Part shown: positions 1 through 8,856 of the stretch, piece after piece
Position numbering within the stretch: the first letter of the stretch is position 1
How the letters are laid out: each line of letters starts with the position of its first letter
Assembly: GCA_016787785.1 (NCBI GenBank)
Contig: JAEUTO010000009.1
Location: 1-64,000, forward strand
Origin: Bacteroidia bacterium
Lineage (GTDB): Bacteria > Bacteroidota > Bacteroidia > B-17B0 > Aurantibacillaceae
Reading direction: 5' to 3'
DNA length: 64,000 nt
The notes under the pieces: generated by a model
Databases searched by the model: none
The model's input: only the letters and a program-made list of their open reading frames with translations
What the model was told of the DNA's origin: nothing
Made by a program: the position numbers and the translations under genes

Positions 1-2598
1 TTGATTACTACCCGTAATTAACGCAGTAGGCTTAGCTGTATTTTGATAGATAGTTAATGTTTGCGTAGCCTTACATTTATTAATGTTATCGGTAATTGAT
101 AACGTGTAAGTAGCAACAACTGTATTCGTAGTATTTGTTGTAGTAAATACAGTTAAGGTATCATTTGGTAACTGACCAGCAGGTGGGCCCGGGAAAGCCC
201 AGCTAAATGCTACATTAGTATTTGTACTTGTACCTTGTAATAAAGTACTTGGTACATTACAAGTTAATGTTGGGTTATTAGCCGCAGCGGTAATTTGTGG
301 TGCAAATGTATTTTGAATAATGGACACCGGAATTTTTGTTTCACAGTTATTTGTATTATCATGTACAATTACAGTGTATTGACCCGGTACGTTTGCCGTA
401 TAGGTAGCAGAACCACCTACAGTATAACCCGGACCAGCGAATGTTGGAGGTAATACTGTATAAGATACAGGTCCGCCAGGTGTTGGAGCGGTTGTTACGT
501 TAGATATGTTTATGGTTGCTAAACTCGTTGTAGAACAGCCAATTGTAAATTGTTGCGGACTTGTAATAGTATAAGTAGGGAATCCACTTGAAGAAGTAAT
601 CGTTACAGTTTTACAAACCGAACAACCATTAATGTTATTAGTTACACAATATGTATAAGTGCCTGGCGCAGTTGAATTATAAATCGAAACTGTACCACCA
701 TTACAAGCAGCTCCCGGTGAAAATGGAGATGTCCAGCATTGTGTTATATTCGTCATTGTACTTGTTGTAACACCTGTAAATGTTGCGGGTGAACCAACAG
801 GGCAAACGATGTTTTGTGCAAGAGGTGTAACCGTTGATGTAGGTGCAGTTGTATTTATACCAATGGCAAAGATCGAGAACGAGCTACATCCTGTTAAGGC
901 ATCGGTTGCAGTAACTGTGTATTGCGCAGGATTACTAAAGTTCACATTTGTTCCACTGGCAGTACCACTTAAACTAACCCATGTATAAGTTAACGGACCA
1001 TACGTATAGCTACTTGCCGCAATAAAATTAATTGTTGGGTTTCCACAGGTTATACTTCCTGATCCCGTTACATTTGTAATGGTTAATGTTGGTACAGGTG
1101 GTGCGCCATTAATGTTTACAGTAGCACTTGCAGAACAACCAATTTGATCGGTAACAGTGACTGTACATGGACCGGTGCCAATAGGATAGGTTGCCTGTGT
1201 TGTGGATGCGTTTAAAGAAAGTGGGTTAGGCGACCAGGTAATAACTGCAGGTACCGAGGCCGAACCAGCTGCTGTACAAGATGCAACGGCAACTGTTCCG
1301 CCGCAAGGTGCCTGAGCAACTGATGCAAATACTTGTGGCGCGGGAGTAATAGAAACGGTGATCACACGAATGATAGGAAAACACGAGCCCGGAGGATTCA
1401 TTGTTAAAGTATAATTAGCTGAAATATTTGTAGTATAAGTTTGATTGGTCATGGAAGGAGTTGTGTACGGAGGATTAACGCCCGGACCAGCCCATGAGTA
1501 TGGCCCTAGTCCTGCTGGAGCAATGATAGAAGCACCAGTTGCGCCGCAAGTAGGTAAAGTAATAGATGGCGTGCCCGCAGGAAAAGGAATACCATTACCA
1601 ATAATTGTCATCGGAGCGCATTTCGCGTCAAAATAAATATAAGCACCGTGTCCGCCAAAAGCACAATCAACAACTGTTACATCTATTTGAATAAGATTAT
1701 TTAAGTATCCTGAAAGATCGATAGCAGAAGCAATCCAGTTAGAATAAACCCACGATCCACCGCCTACAGCAGGAACAAAAACAGGTCCTCCAGGAGGAAC
1801 TGTAAATGAACAACCTGCACCCGGCACAGCTACAGAAATATTTGGACAAGCTAAAACAGTAGAGGTATTTGTAACTGTATTTGTAACTGTAACTTTAATA
1901 CTAAAACCCGGTTGATCGCAGCAGGCGTGCGTTCCATCCTGAATAACGGGTAAATAAGCATATTGAAATAAAGCATTGTTTGGATTTACTATAAATGCTT
2001 TGGAGGCTTGCGCCGCTTTTGCGCCGGCGGTTGCATCATTTAATTTTAAAAAACTATTTCCCGCAGGAGTTGTGTTTACTTGTGAATCAAAATAGGAAGA
2101 AATCTGTCCAGGTATTTTTGGATCGATGGTTGGGGCGGAAAATACAGTATAGGTATTATTACCAAAAAAAGTTGGAGACACGCAACCGCCATTGTATGAA
2201 CCTGATTGCAATGTCCATCCCTGAACGGCGCCAGGCGCATTTATTTGTGAAGCTGCTAATTCAAAATCTTCATTGTTACACGCTCCGCCAGGAGGAAGCA
2301 AAGATGTTTTAAACGAATTAGGATTTTGAAAAACAGAAAGGTTCTTAGAACTTTTTGTTTTTAAATTATATTTCTGTTTTACGTAAATTCTTTTTTGGTT
2401 ATAAAGGAATACTTTAAATTCCTTACCATAACATCCATTTGCTAATGCGGCAGATGATGCAGCAGTCTCATCAAAACCCGAAACCGAATCGCTTGTGAAA
2501 ATGTATGTGGATTTAAATTCCACTTGTCCTATACTTTTATTTGCAAATGCTGCGATAAAAGTTAAAAGGATGATGATGATCTTTTTAGTTGGTTTCAT
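1..2598 (-). CDS. giant secreted Ig/SprB-like repeat protein (partial, C-terminus outside window)
   Basis: The minus frame is open from an ATG at 2598 to the window edge, so about 866 N-terminal residues are visible and no stop is reached. Residues 1-25 form a signal peptide (two lysines, an Ile/Leu core, end at SIGQ). Residues 25 to about 330 form a unique head with few repeats. After that come cysteine-containing Ig/PKD-like modules of roughly 80 residues. One around residues 420-490 resembles SprB repeats (CTVTVTDQIGCSASATV). By analogy with the three large genes at 24-37 kb it is probably exported by type IX secretion, but the C-terminal sorting domain is not visible. Role is unknown; adhesin or matrix protein is an inference. 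Short plus-strand frames here are shadows. Confidence 0.85.
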   Translation of the reverse strand, partial: MKPTKKIIIILLTFIAAFANKSIGQVEFKSTYIFTSDSVSGFDETAASSAALANGCYGKEFKVFLYNQKRIYVKQKYNLKTKSSKNLSVFQNPNSFKTSLLPPGGACNNEDFELAASQINAPGAVQGWTLQSGSYNGGCVSPTFFGNNTYTVFSAPTIDPKIPGQISSYFDSQVNTTPAGNSFLKLNDATAGAKAAQASKAFIVNPNNALFQYAYLPVIQDGTHACCDQPGFSIKVTVTNTVTNTSTVLACPNISVAVPGAGCSFTVPPGGPVFVPAVGGGSWVYSNWIASAIDLSGYLNNLIQIDVTVVDCAFGGHGAYIYFDAKCAPMTIIGNGIPFPAGTPSITLPTCGATGASIIAPAGLGPYSWAGPGVNPPYTTPSMTNQTYTTNISANYTLTMNPPGSCFPIIRVITVSITPAPQVFASVAQAPCGGTVAVASCTAAGSASVPAVITWSPNPLSLNASTTQATYPIGTGPCTVTVTDQIGCSASATVNINGAPPVPTLTITNVTGSGSITCGNPTINFIAASSYTYGPLTYTWVSLSGTASGTNVNFSNPAQYTVTATDALTGCSSFSIFAIGINTTAPTSTVTPLAQNIVCPVGSPATFTGVTTSTMTNITQCWTSPFSPGAACNGGTVSIYNSTAPGTYTYCVTNNINGCSVCKTVTITSSSGFPTYTITSPQQFTIGCSTTSLATINISNVTTAPTPGGPVSYTVLPPTFAGPGYTVGGSATYTANVPGQYTVIVHDNTNNCETKIPVSIIQNTFAPQITAAANNPTLTCNVPSTLLQGTSTNTNVAFSWAFPGPPAGQLPNDTLTVFTTTNTTNTVVATYTLSITDNINKCKATQTLTIYQNTAKPTALITGSNQ

Positions 2599-2766
2599 AT
2601 ATCGTTGTTTTAAATTGATTGTTATCCGAACCACATTCACAACAACCGTGCCAGAAATATAAAATATGTTAAAATGCTGTATTGACGGGCTATACAGAAA
2701 TCGTTAAAAAAAACTATTTCAACTGTTTCAGAAATTTTGAGCACATTTACCTGAAAAAAACTTATT

Positions 2767-3312
2767 GTGAACGATAGTTTAATAATAGAACAAACTCAAA
2801 AATGGATCAAGTCGGTGGTTATTGATCTTAATTTTTGTCCTTTTGCTGCTAAAGTGTTACTTAAAAAAAGTATTCACTATGTTGTTGTATCCAACGCTGA
2901 TCTTGAAGCCAGTCTTGAAACATTAATTAAAGAAATGCACTATTTGGATAGTAATGAAGAAATAGAAACAACCTTTATTGTTTTTCGAAAAGCGTATGCT
3001 GACTTTGATGAGTATTTAGATCTTGTTGATAAGGCAGAGGACTTATTAGAGCGTGAAGGTTACGAAGGTGTTTATCAAGTAGCGAGTTTTCATCCCGACT
3101 ATTGTTTTGAAGGAGCAGAAAAAGATGATGCGGCAAATTATACAAATCGTTCTGTTTATCCAATGCTACATTTATTACGTGAAGAGAGTATTACAAAAGC
3201 ACTGGCTTTATATAAGAACCCTGAACTAATTCCGGAACACAATATTAAAGTCGCAAGAGAAAAAGGATTACACTATATGCAAATGCTCCGGGTAGCATGT
3301 TTAAATATTTAA
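2767..3312 (+). CDS. DUF1415 family protein
   Basis: A 181-residue cytoplasmic protein of the DUF1415 family, whose function is not established. The family pattern is recognisable: an early NFCPFA segment (residues 22-27), a central FHPDYCFEG segment and a NRSVYPMLHLLRE segment near residue 135. Length is typical. The start is GTG at 2767; no upstream ATG lies in frame. The stop codon TAA at 3310-3312 overlaps the left end of an inverted-repeat stretch (3311-3396). It faces the DUF3817 gene, so it is probably transcribed alone. Family assignment is confident; biochemical role is not claimed. Confidence 0.85.
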   Translation: MNDSLIIEQTQKWIKSVVIDLNFCPFAAKVLLKKSIHYVVVSNADLEASLETLIKEMHYLDSNEEIETTFIVFRKAYADFDEYLDLVDKAEDLLEREGYEGVYQVASFHPDYCFEGAEKDDAANYTNRSVYPMLHLLREESITKALALYKNPELIPEHNIKVAREKGLHYMQMLRVACLNI

Positions 3313-3396
3313 CCACAAATGCTACTAAGAAGGCGCGGAGTTCACAAAAAATTTTCCTTGCGTTCTTCGTGAAATAACTTTGTGTTCTTTGTGGTT
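3311..3396. repeat. intergenic element with 9-bp inverted ends
   Basis: AACCACAAA at 3311-3319 is matched by its reverse complement TTTGTGGTT at 3388-3396. Between them are related short words (cgttcttcgtg, tgttctttgtg). The element fills the gap between two convergent genes and could act as a bidirectional terminator or be a dispersed small repeat. Copy number in the genome cannot be seen from here. Confidence 0.45.
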
Positions 3397-3410
3397 AGAA
3401 ATTCTGAAAA

Positions 3411-3713
3411 TTATTTATTTTCTCTCAGTTGTTTATCTAAAATAAAAGTACCAAAGGGTAAAAGCGAAGCAATGAATGCGAATACAACTTTTTTGAAAGA
3501 CCAGTTATACTGTTTCCAAACTTTTAAAAGTAAAACAATGTATGCTATAAACAAGACGCCGTGCGCCCAGCCGGTGTATTTAACGGCCGCTTCAAAACCA
3601 AATTTATATTTTAAGGGCATGGCAACGCACAAAAGCACCAGATAAGAAATTCCTTCAAGTAAGGCTATTAACCTGAACCGGCTTAAGTTTGTATTTGTAA
3701 ATTCTGAGGGCAT
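3411..3713 (-). CDS. DUF3817 family small membrane protein
   Basis: A 100-residue integral membrane protein with three predicted hydrophobic segments (about residues 12-32, 47-65 and 75-92). The opening FRLIALLEGISYLVLL segment and the central GWAHGVLFIAY segment are typical of DUF3817 (YdzA-like) proteins. The function is unknown. It lies 18 bp downstream of the histidine kinase gene on the same strand and may be co-transcribed with it. No signal peptide separate from the first membrane helix. Confidence 0.75.
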   Translation of the reverse strand: MPSEFTNTNLSRFRLIALLEGISYLVLLCVAMPLKYKFGFEAAVKYTGWAHGVLFIAYIVLLLKVWKQYNWSFKKVVFAFIASLLPFGTFILDKQLRENK

Positions 3714-3731
3714 AATTTCTTAAAGATACAA

Positions 3732-5201
3732 CTATCGATCTGCATTATCGGTTTTTTTAATAGCCGTATTAAAATGCAAAGTAAAGGCGCTGCCTTTTTT
3801 TCTGTCGATGGTTAATTTTGCATCTATTTGATCTGCTAATAAATGTATCAATTGTATCCCAAAACTATCTCTCTCATTTTTATCGTAGTTCTTTGGTAAT
3901 CCCTTACCGTTATCTGAAATTGTTAGGGTGTTTTTTTTGAGTGAAATGAAGATCTTTCCTTTATTTTCTTTAAAGGCGTATTTAAATGCATTGCTTATTA
4001 TCTCGTTCATTATTAATCCTATCGGGATCATTTTATCTATTTCAAATGAAAAATCTTTTGGAACAGACAGGTCAAGTTTCACAAGTTTGGCATTATAAGT
4101 ACTTTTTAATTGATTAAAAATGGAGGCAGAATATTCGGCCAGATTGATATTACTAAAATTTGAGTTTGCATACAGCATCTCGTGAATTAAAGCCATAGAA
4201 GTTATGCGGTTTTGGCTTTCTGCAACCAGTTCCGAAAAATGAAGGTTATTTTCTTTGTCGGCATGCAAGCGCAATAAACTGGTAATGATCTGTAAATTAT
4301 TTTTTACGCGGTGATGTACTTCCTTTAAAAGTGTTTCTTTCTCCTTTAAGGCATTGTTTAATTTTTCCTCTACCTTTTTTCTTTCAAAAAATAACGGTAC
4401 ATCGTATTTTCTTACTCTTTTATATTTTACTGATTCTTTTTGTAGGTATACATTTATTTTATTGGGCGGCGCCATAATAAAGGTACAATTCTTATCACCT
4501 TTTGCGCGACAGGTAACTTCTACTGCTGTTAAGTTAATACCGTAACTTTCTTCACACCAACCCGAAGAGTAACCGGCATTCATGGTGCAAACAGGAAAAT
4601 CCACTTTTTCTTTTGATCTTATCCAGGAGTCAGCTTCAAACGAAAAAGGGTGATTATATTTAAGATAAAAATTTTCGTCGGGGCTTGGTTTACTTTCTTC
4701 CAGGATATCAACAAGTGCCCAACCAGTATATGCAAAATGCACCGGCCCTGCAGATAATTTCGAAAGAGGATCTTTTAATTTCATTTTAGAATGAAAATTT
4801 TTAGCATCCTCCATTCCAATCAGGTGAGCCATGTCAAATAATAAATTCCTGCCAATTTTTATTGCTTCGGGTAAAGGCCTGTCGGCATATAATTTAATGA
4901 TGTTCTTAAAAAAATCGTTTGCTAAAGATTCTGCACGCATTAAAATGTAACGTTGCCCATTTACTTCAATTTTAGATAAGCTTGGATTAGCTTTAAAGGA
5001 TTCAAAATATTTTTTAACCGTTAAAGAGGCGGCATCAAAAAGTGGTTTTATTTCTTTAGGAGCTTTTACAGTTGGTTTATCTGTAAAAAAAACATCTTTC
5101 TTTTTTTTTAATACCTTATTCTCTTTCTCAAGTTCCTTTATCCTTTTTTTTAATTTTAATATGGGATCGTTTGACTTCAAATTGATATTTTGGCTTATCA
5201 A
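3732..5201 (-). CDS. V4R-domain sensor histidine kinase (HisKA_2 type)
   Basis: A 489-residue soluble kinase. Residues 1-40 are a lysine-rich coiled coil. Residues about 80-245 form a XylR_N/V4R-like ligand-binding module with conserved cysteines (C205, C216, C231, C239) and the V4R-like ending CRAKGDKNCTF. A short coiled linker follows, then the HisKA_2 dimerisation box EVHHRVKNNLQ (His296/297, phosphoacceptor) and a HATPase_c domain with an N box and the G1 loop DNGKGLP. No membrane segment or signal peptide is seen, so it should sense a cytoplasmic small molecule, by analogy with XylR/DmpR possibly an aromatic or other hydrophobic compound. The start is a TTG at 5201; no ATG is available in frame after the upstream stop. 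No response regulator gene is adjacent. Confidence 0.82.
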   Translation of the reverse strand: MISQNINLKSNDPILKLKKRIKELEKENKVLKKKKDVFFTDKPTVKAPKEIKPLFDAASLTVKKYFESFKANPSLSKIEVNGQRYILMRAESLANDFFKNIIKLYADRPLPEAIKIGRNLLFDMAHLIGMEDAKNFHSKMKLKDPLSKLSAGPVHFAYTGWALVDILEESKPSPDENFYLKYNHPFSFEADSWIRSKEKVDFPVCTMNAGYSSGWCEESYGINLTAVEVTCRAKGDKNCTFIMAPPNKINVYLQKESVKYKRVRKYDVPLFFERKKVEEKLNNALKEKETLLKEVHHRVKNNLQIITSLLRLHADKENNLHFSELVAESQNRITSMALIHEMLYANSNFSNINLAEYSASIFNQLKSTYNAKLVKLDLSVPKDFSFEIDKMIPIGLIMNEIISNAFKYAFKENKGKIFISLKKNTLTISDNGKGLPKNYDKNERDSFGIQLIHLLADQIDAKLTIDRKKGSAFTLHFNTAIKKTDNADR

Positions 5202-5239
5202 AAGTATGAAAATTTCTTAGATTCCATTCTTATAGGAAC

Positions 5240-5272
5240 AAAAAAAGCGAACCGTTAAGATCCGCTTTTTTA
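5240..5272 (-). terminator. intrinsic terminator of the HtrA gene
   Basis: The stem AAAAAAGCG (5241-5249) pairs with CGCTTTTTT (5263-5271) around a 13-base loop. Read on the minus strand it ends in a T run just after the protease gene, and it separates that gene from the kinase gene. Confidence 0.65.
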
Positions 5273-5290
5273 TTGGCATTTACCTTTGAT

Positions 5291-6751
5291 TTATAATGAA
5301 AATCCATAATAGGCGCGGGCGCCATTAGGATAAAAACCTTCGATCAAGACTGTGCCTGACTTATTCTCTAATAAGTTAGTTATATCCTGCGTGTTGCTTA
5401 CTTTTTTCTTATCAATACTGGTAATAATAAAACCTTCTTTTATACCTACCTGAGATAATTTTCCAACGGAAAGTTTTTTAATTTTTACACCATTATTGAT
5501 CCTGAATTTAGCAAGGTCTTCCGAACTCATTTCTTCAAAATCAGCTCCTAAGGCCGAAAGTGATTTTTTTGTGATCTCGCTTTTCTTAACTAAGCTGGTT
5601 GTATTGTCTAAACTTTTTAAAACTACGGCCATATTCATTTCTTTATTATTTCTTGTTGTAACAACATTAATTTTGTCGCCCGGTCTGTATTTACTTAATT
5701 GCTCTTGTAATTCGCTCACACTTCCAACATTGGCATTCTCAATTTTAGTGATCACGTCACCTTCCTGTATACCAGCGTCTTCAGCACTTCCGCCAAGCGT
5801 TACACCATTTACGTAAATACCTTTTAAAAGCTTAATGTTTTTTTCGGCAGCAAATTTAGAATCAAGATCGCGGATGCTTACGCCAAAATAAGCTCTCTGT
5901 ACGACACCAAATTCTACCAGATCGCTCACGATTTTTTTAACGATATTCACCGGTACTGCAAACGAGTAGCCTTGGTAAGCACCATTGTTAGAAGCAATGG
6001 CCGTATTAATGCCAATTAATTCACCGCTTACGTTAACCAGGGCGCCGCCACTATTACCCGGGTTTACAGCGGCATCTGTTTGGATAAACGATTCGATGGG
6101 GCGTTTATTTACATCTAAAATATTACTTCTTCCCTTTGCGCTAATGATACCGGCTGTAACAGTACTTTCAAGGTTAAAAGGATTTCCTACAGCTAAAGCC
6201 CATTCGCCAACCTTTACAGTTTCGCTATTACCATAGGGTAAGAATGGAAGTCCTTTTTCTTTAATTCTTATTAAGGCAACATCCGTACTTGCATCGGCAC
6301 CAATTATTTCGCCAACATAAGTTCTCTTATCGTTAAGAACTACTTCAATTTTATCGGCACCACTAACCACATGGTTGTTGGTTACAATATAACCATCATC
6401 GCTTATGATAACACCGCTACCGCTTCCTTCCATACTATAATTTTGTTGCCTTTTTTGTGGTCCGTAGAACCACTCGGCAAAAGGATCGTAGTTTAAATTA
6501 TTTACCTGTTCGCTGGTGGTCTTTATGTGAACTACGGCGTTAACCGATCTTTCGGCAGCATTTGTAAAATCTGTAGTAAGCGCAGCTCCCTGACTTTCTA
6601 TGTAGTTAGCCAGCTTAACGTTAGGTTGCTGAAATGGTTTTGTTATTTGACTGACACTATTTTTATCCGCTGAATAAAAATAACGGGCGGCACCTAAGGA
6701 TATTAATCCACCTAAACACGCCACAAACATGGTTGACAACAACTTTTTCAT
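5291..6751 (-). CDS. htrA: Do/HtrA family periplasmic serine protease
   Basis: A 486-residue trypsin-like protease with two PDZ domains, acting in periplasmic protein quality control. Residues 1-27 form a signal peptide or anchor. The catalytic triad is visible: His127 (TNNHVV), Asp157 (STDVALIRI) and Ser234 (NPGNSGGAL). PDZ1 spans about residues 285-380 and PDZ2 about 395-480. Length agrees with the DegP/DegQ family. The gene has its own terminator and a possible promoter -7 box on the minus strand at 6782-6789, so it is probably monocistronic. No key residue is missing. Whether it is DegP-like or DegQ-like cannot be told. Confidence 0.93.
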   Translation of the reverse strand: MKKLLSTMFVACLGGLISLGAARYFYSADKNSVSQITKPFQQPNVKLANYIESQGAALTTDFTNAAERSVNAVVHIKTTSEQVNNLNYDPFAEWFYGPQKRQQNYSMEGSGSGVIISDDGYIVTNNHVVSGADKIEVVLNDKRTYVGEIIGADASTDVALIRIKEKGLPFLPYGNSETVKVGEWALAVGNPFNLESTVTAGIISAKGRSNILDVNKRPIESFIQTDAAVNPGNSGGALVNVSGELIGINTAIASNNGAYQGYSFAVPVNIVKKIVSDLVEFGVVQRAYFGVSIRDLDSKFAAEKNIKLLKGIYVNGVTLGGSAEDAGIQEGDVITKIENANVGSVSELQEQLSKYRPGDKINVVTTRNNKEMNMAVVLKSLDNTTSLVKKSEITKKSLSALGADFEEMSSEDLAKFRINNGVKIKKLSVGKLSQVGIKEGFIITSIDKKKVSNTQDITNLLENKSGTVLIEGFYPNGARAYYGFSL

Positions 6752-6781
6752 ACTTCTTTTTAGTTTTTAAGATTAATAACG

Positions 6782-6789
6782 CAAAGTTA
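6782..6789 (-). promoter_or_regulatory. possible promoter -7 box for the HtrA gene
   Basis: CAAAGTTA on the plus strand reads TAACTTTG on the minus strand, matching the Bacteroidota -7 consensus TAnnTTTG. It lies about 30 bp upstream of the ATG at 6751. No matching -33 TTTG is seen at the usual spacing, so support is partial. Confidence 0.3.
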
Positions 6790-6874
6790 ATATCGTTGTT
6801 ACGTTTTTGCATTCTTTTTAACAATCCTTAACCGGCGCAACAAAAAAAATGCTAAATTTACTCTTGAAAATTAA

Positions 6875-7507
6875 ATGAGATTCAGTCGTAAAATACCCAC
6901 TTTTGTTTTTGGATTATCAATTGGTCTTTTAGTGGGCGTTGGTTTTTTTGTTTTTAAAATAAACGATCTTTTTAATAAAATGAAAGATTCGGCAAAATCG
7001 CAAATTACAGTTGTCCAACAGCCTGTAAAAAATACCGATGATGAAGATGAAGTGAAAAAGAAAGATAAAGAACGTTTTAAAATTAATCTTGGAAAAACGA
7101 ACAAAGTAAATTATTCAGAAGTGGATAGTCTTATTAGAGACAACTCTGAAATTAATATTGCTACTGATGAGATGCTATCTATTAAAAATGTAAAGATCAT
7201 TCGAATTAGCCCTACAGTTTCAGCAAATGATTCTTTGGCCGCAGATATTGCGGGGGTTAAAGACAATACATCTGATCTTTATTTTATAGAGTTTTGGAAA
7301 ACGCCGTTAAATTCAAAAGGATATAGATTTTCAAAGAACAAAGTAATGCTATATGGTTTCATGGATTACAATAACGTATCTCTTTACGAACTAGATAAAT
7401 CGTATTACATCAAAAGTTCTGACCAGGTTTACAAACTTTTTTACGGTTCCGACTTTAGATCTCTTGAAAGAGTTGTTGATTCAGATCTATTAGCAAAAAT
7501 TAACTAA
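6875..7507 (+). CDS. membrane-anchored protein of unknown function
   Basis: A 210-residue protein with one N-terminal membrane anchor (about residues 9-28, rich in Gly/Val/Leu/Phe). A charged lysine/aspartate-rich linker follows (about residues 50-70), then a soluble domain of about 130 residues presumably in the periplasm. I do not recognise a family. The domain ends with a segment containing YKLFYGSDFRSLERV. It starts the run that includes dapF, with 9 bp between its stop and the dapF start, so co-transcription is likely. A role at the cell envelope is only suggested by this context (dapF, mltG downstream). Confidence 0.7.
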   Translation: MRFSRKIPTFVFGLSIGLLVGVGFFVFKINDLFNKMKDSAKSQITVVQQPVKNTDDEDEVKKKDKERFKINLGKTNKVNYSEVDSLIRDNSEINIATDEMLSIKNVKIIRISPTVSANDSLAADIAGVKDNTSDLYFIEFWKTPLNSKGYRFSKNKVMLYGFMDYNNVSLYELDKSYYIKSSDQVYKLFYGSDFRSLERVVDSDLLAKIN

Positions 7508-7516
7508 ACTTTATTT

Positions 7517-8302
7517 ATGCAACTTTCGTTCTATAAATACCAGGGCACAGGTAATGATTTTATTTTGATAGACAACCGTCAGAATAACGTTTTGCTCACC
7601 AACGAACAGGTAAAATTAGTATGTGATCGTCGATTTGGTATTGGCGCAGATGGCTTAATGTTACTGGAACTTGAACCAGGTTCTGATTTTAAAATGGTGT
7701 ATTATAACAGCGATGGCAATCCAAGCAGCATGTGTGGTAATGGTGGACGCTGTATTACCGCGTTTGCAAAACAATTAGGTATCATAAAAAATTCGGCAAA
7801 ATTTTTAGCTATTGATGGTTTGCATGAAGCTAACATTGATGAGAACGAAATTGTAGCCTTAAAAATGCAGGATGTAAAAACGGTCGAGATAGGTGATGAC
7901 TTTTTTTATTTAAACACAGGTTCGCCACATTTTGTAAAGTTGGTAGATGATGTTGAAAATTTTGATGTGAAAAAGAACGGCGCTTTGATAAGATATAACG
8001 ATCGGTTTAAAGAAGAAGGAACCAACGTTAATTTTATTGAGAGAAAGGATGATGCACTTTTTGTGCGCACTTACGAAAGAGGGGTAGAGGATGAGACTTA
8101 TTCTTGCGGTACAGGTGTTACAGCTGCTGCTTTGGTTGCCGCAATAAAAGGGATCTCAAATGGCAAGAATAATTGTTTGATAAAAACACTTGGTGGAAAT
8201 TTGGAAGTAACATTTGAACGAGTACTGGAACAAAATTTTTATAATATTTGGTTAATTGGCCCTGCGGTAAAAGTGTTTAATGGCACCATTGAAATAGCAT
8301 GA
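7517..8302 (+). CDS. dapF: diaminopimelate epimerase
   Basis: Converts LL- to meso-diaminopimelate for lysine and peptidoglycan synthesis, in the cytoplasm. The 261-residue length and both catalytic cysteines agree with the family: Cys73 in the SSMCGNGGRC loop and Cys197 in the YSCGTG loop. The opening YQGTGNDFI segment is also typical. It overlaps the next gene by 4 bp (ATGA), so the two are translationally coupled. Further down the same run is mltG, another peptidoglycan gene. No anomaly seen. Confidence 0.96.
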   Translation: MQLSFYKYQGTGNDFILIDNRQNNVLLTNEQVKLVCDRRFGIGADGLMLLELEPGSDFKMVYYNSDGNPSSMCGNGGRCITAFAKQLGIIKNSAKFLAIDGLHEANIDENEIVALKMQDVKTVEIGDDFFYLNTGSPHFVKLVDDVENFDVKKNGALIRYNDRFKEEGTNVNFIERKDDALFVRTYERGVEDETYSCGTGVTAAALVAAIKGISNGKNNCLIKTLGGNLEVTFERVLEQNFYNIWLIGPAVKVFNGTIEIA

Positions 8303-8856
8303 TCGTTGAAACTGTAAACATAAAGTTAAGCACTGTTGATCTTCGTGAAGAAAGCCTTCATAAAGATATATGGCTTGTGTCTTTGCATGCAAACAGGGTG
8401 CCGCCACACATTGGTTTAATGATAAATGGCAATTATAATTCGTTGACCATTAAAGGCCATGAGTTAAATGTTTCTTCGGAAGCATTGCTGAAAACGATCT
8501 CACAAAAAAAGATCGAAAGCGTTTTTATAAAATTAAAAAAGAATCCTGTTTTTAGTTTCGACCATCAATTGGAAATGTTGCAGGAAATGATCTCCAATTT
8601 CGGGCCTGTAAGACAATACGAAGCAACCTGCTTATCGCCTATAAAATTATTTTTCGAGCATTTTTATGCTGTTACAAATAATGAAGAAGAGTTGTATTTT
8701 GACTTAATGAAGCGCATGAATGAGAACGAGTATTTTGAATTTGCAAGCTCTAGCAATTTTGATCTTCATAACGGTTTTTTAGAATTACCTTTTTATACTG
8801 TTGAACAATTGCACCAAACAATAAAAGAACAACGTTTACCTTATTATAAAGATTGA
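8299..8856 (+). CDS. uncharacterised protein coupled to dapF
   Basis: A 185-residue cytoplasmic protein with no signal peptide or membrane helix. I do not recognise a family. Visible features are a basic N-terminal half, a VSLHANRVPPHIGLMING segment that looks like a beta-rich core, and an acidic helical segment (NNEEELYFDLMKRMNENEY). Its start overlaps the dapF stop (ATGA) and its own stop overlaps the acetyltransferase ATG by one base (TGATG). Tight coupling suggests a conserved functional partner, but the sequence does not say of what kind. Confidence 0.75.
   Translation: MIVETVNIKLSTVDLREESLHKDIWLVSLHANRVPPHIGLMINGNYNSLTIKGHELNVSSEALLKTISQKKIESVFIKLKKNPVFSFDHQLEMLQEMISNFGPVRQYEATCLSPIKLFFEHFYAVTNNEEELYFDLMKRMNENEYFEFASSSNFDLHNGFLELPFYTVEQLHQTIKEQRLPYYKD

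Noticed and set aside
1445-2312. Two plus-strand frames (63 and 105 codons)
   Set aside because: They are antisense to the long partial secreted protein gene, which has a signal peptide and a continuous repeat structure.
3382-3645. 87-codon plus-strand frame
   Set aside because: Antisense to the DUF3817 gene, which has clear membrane-protein features.
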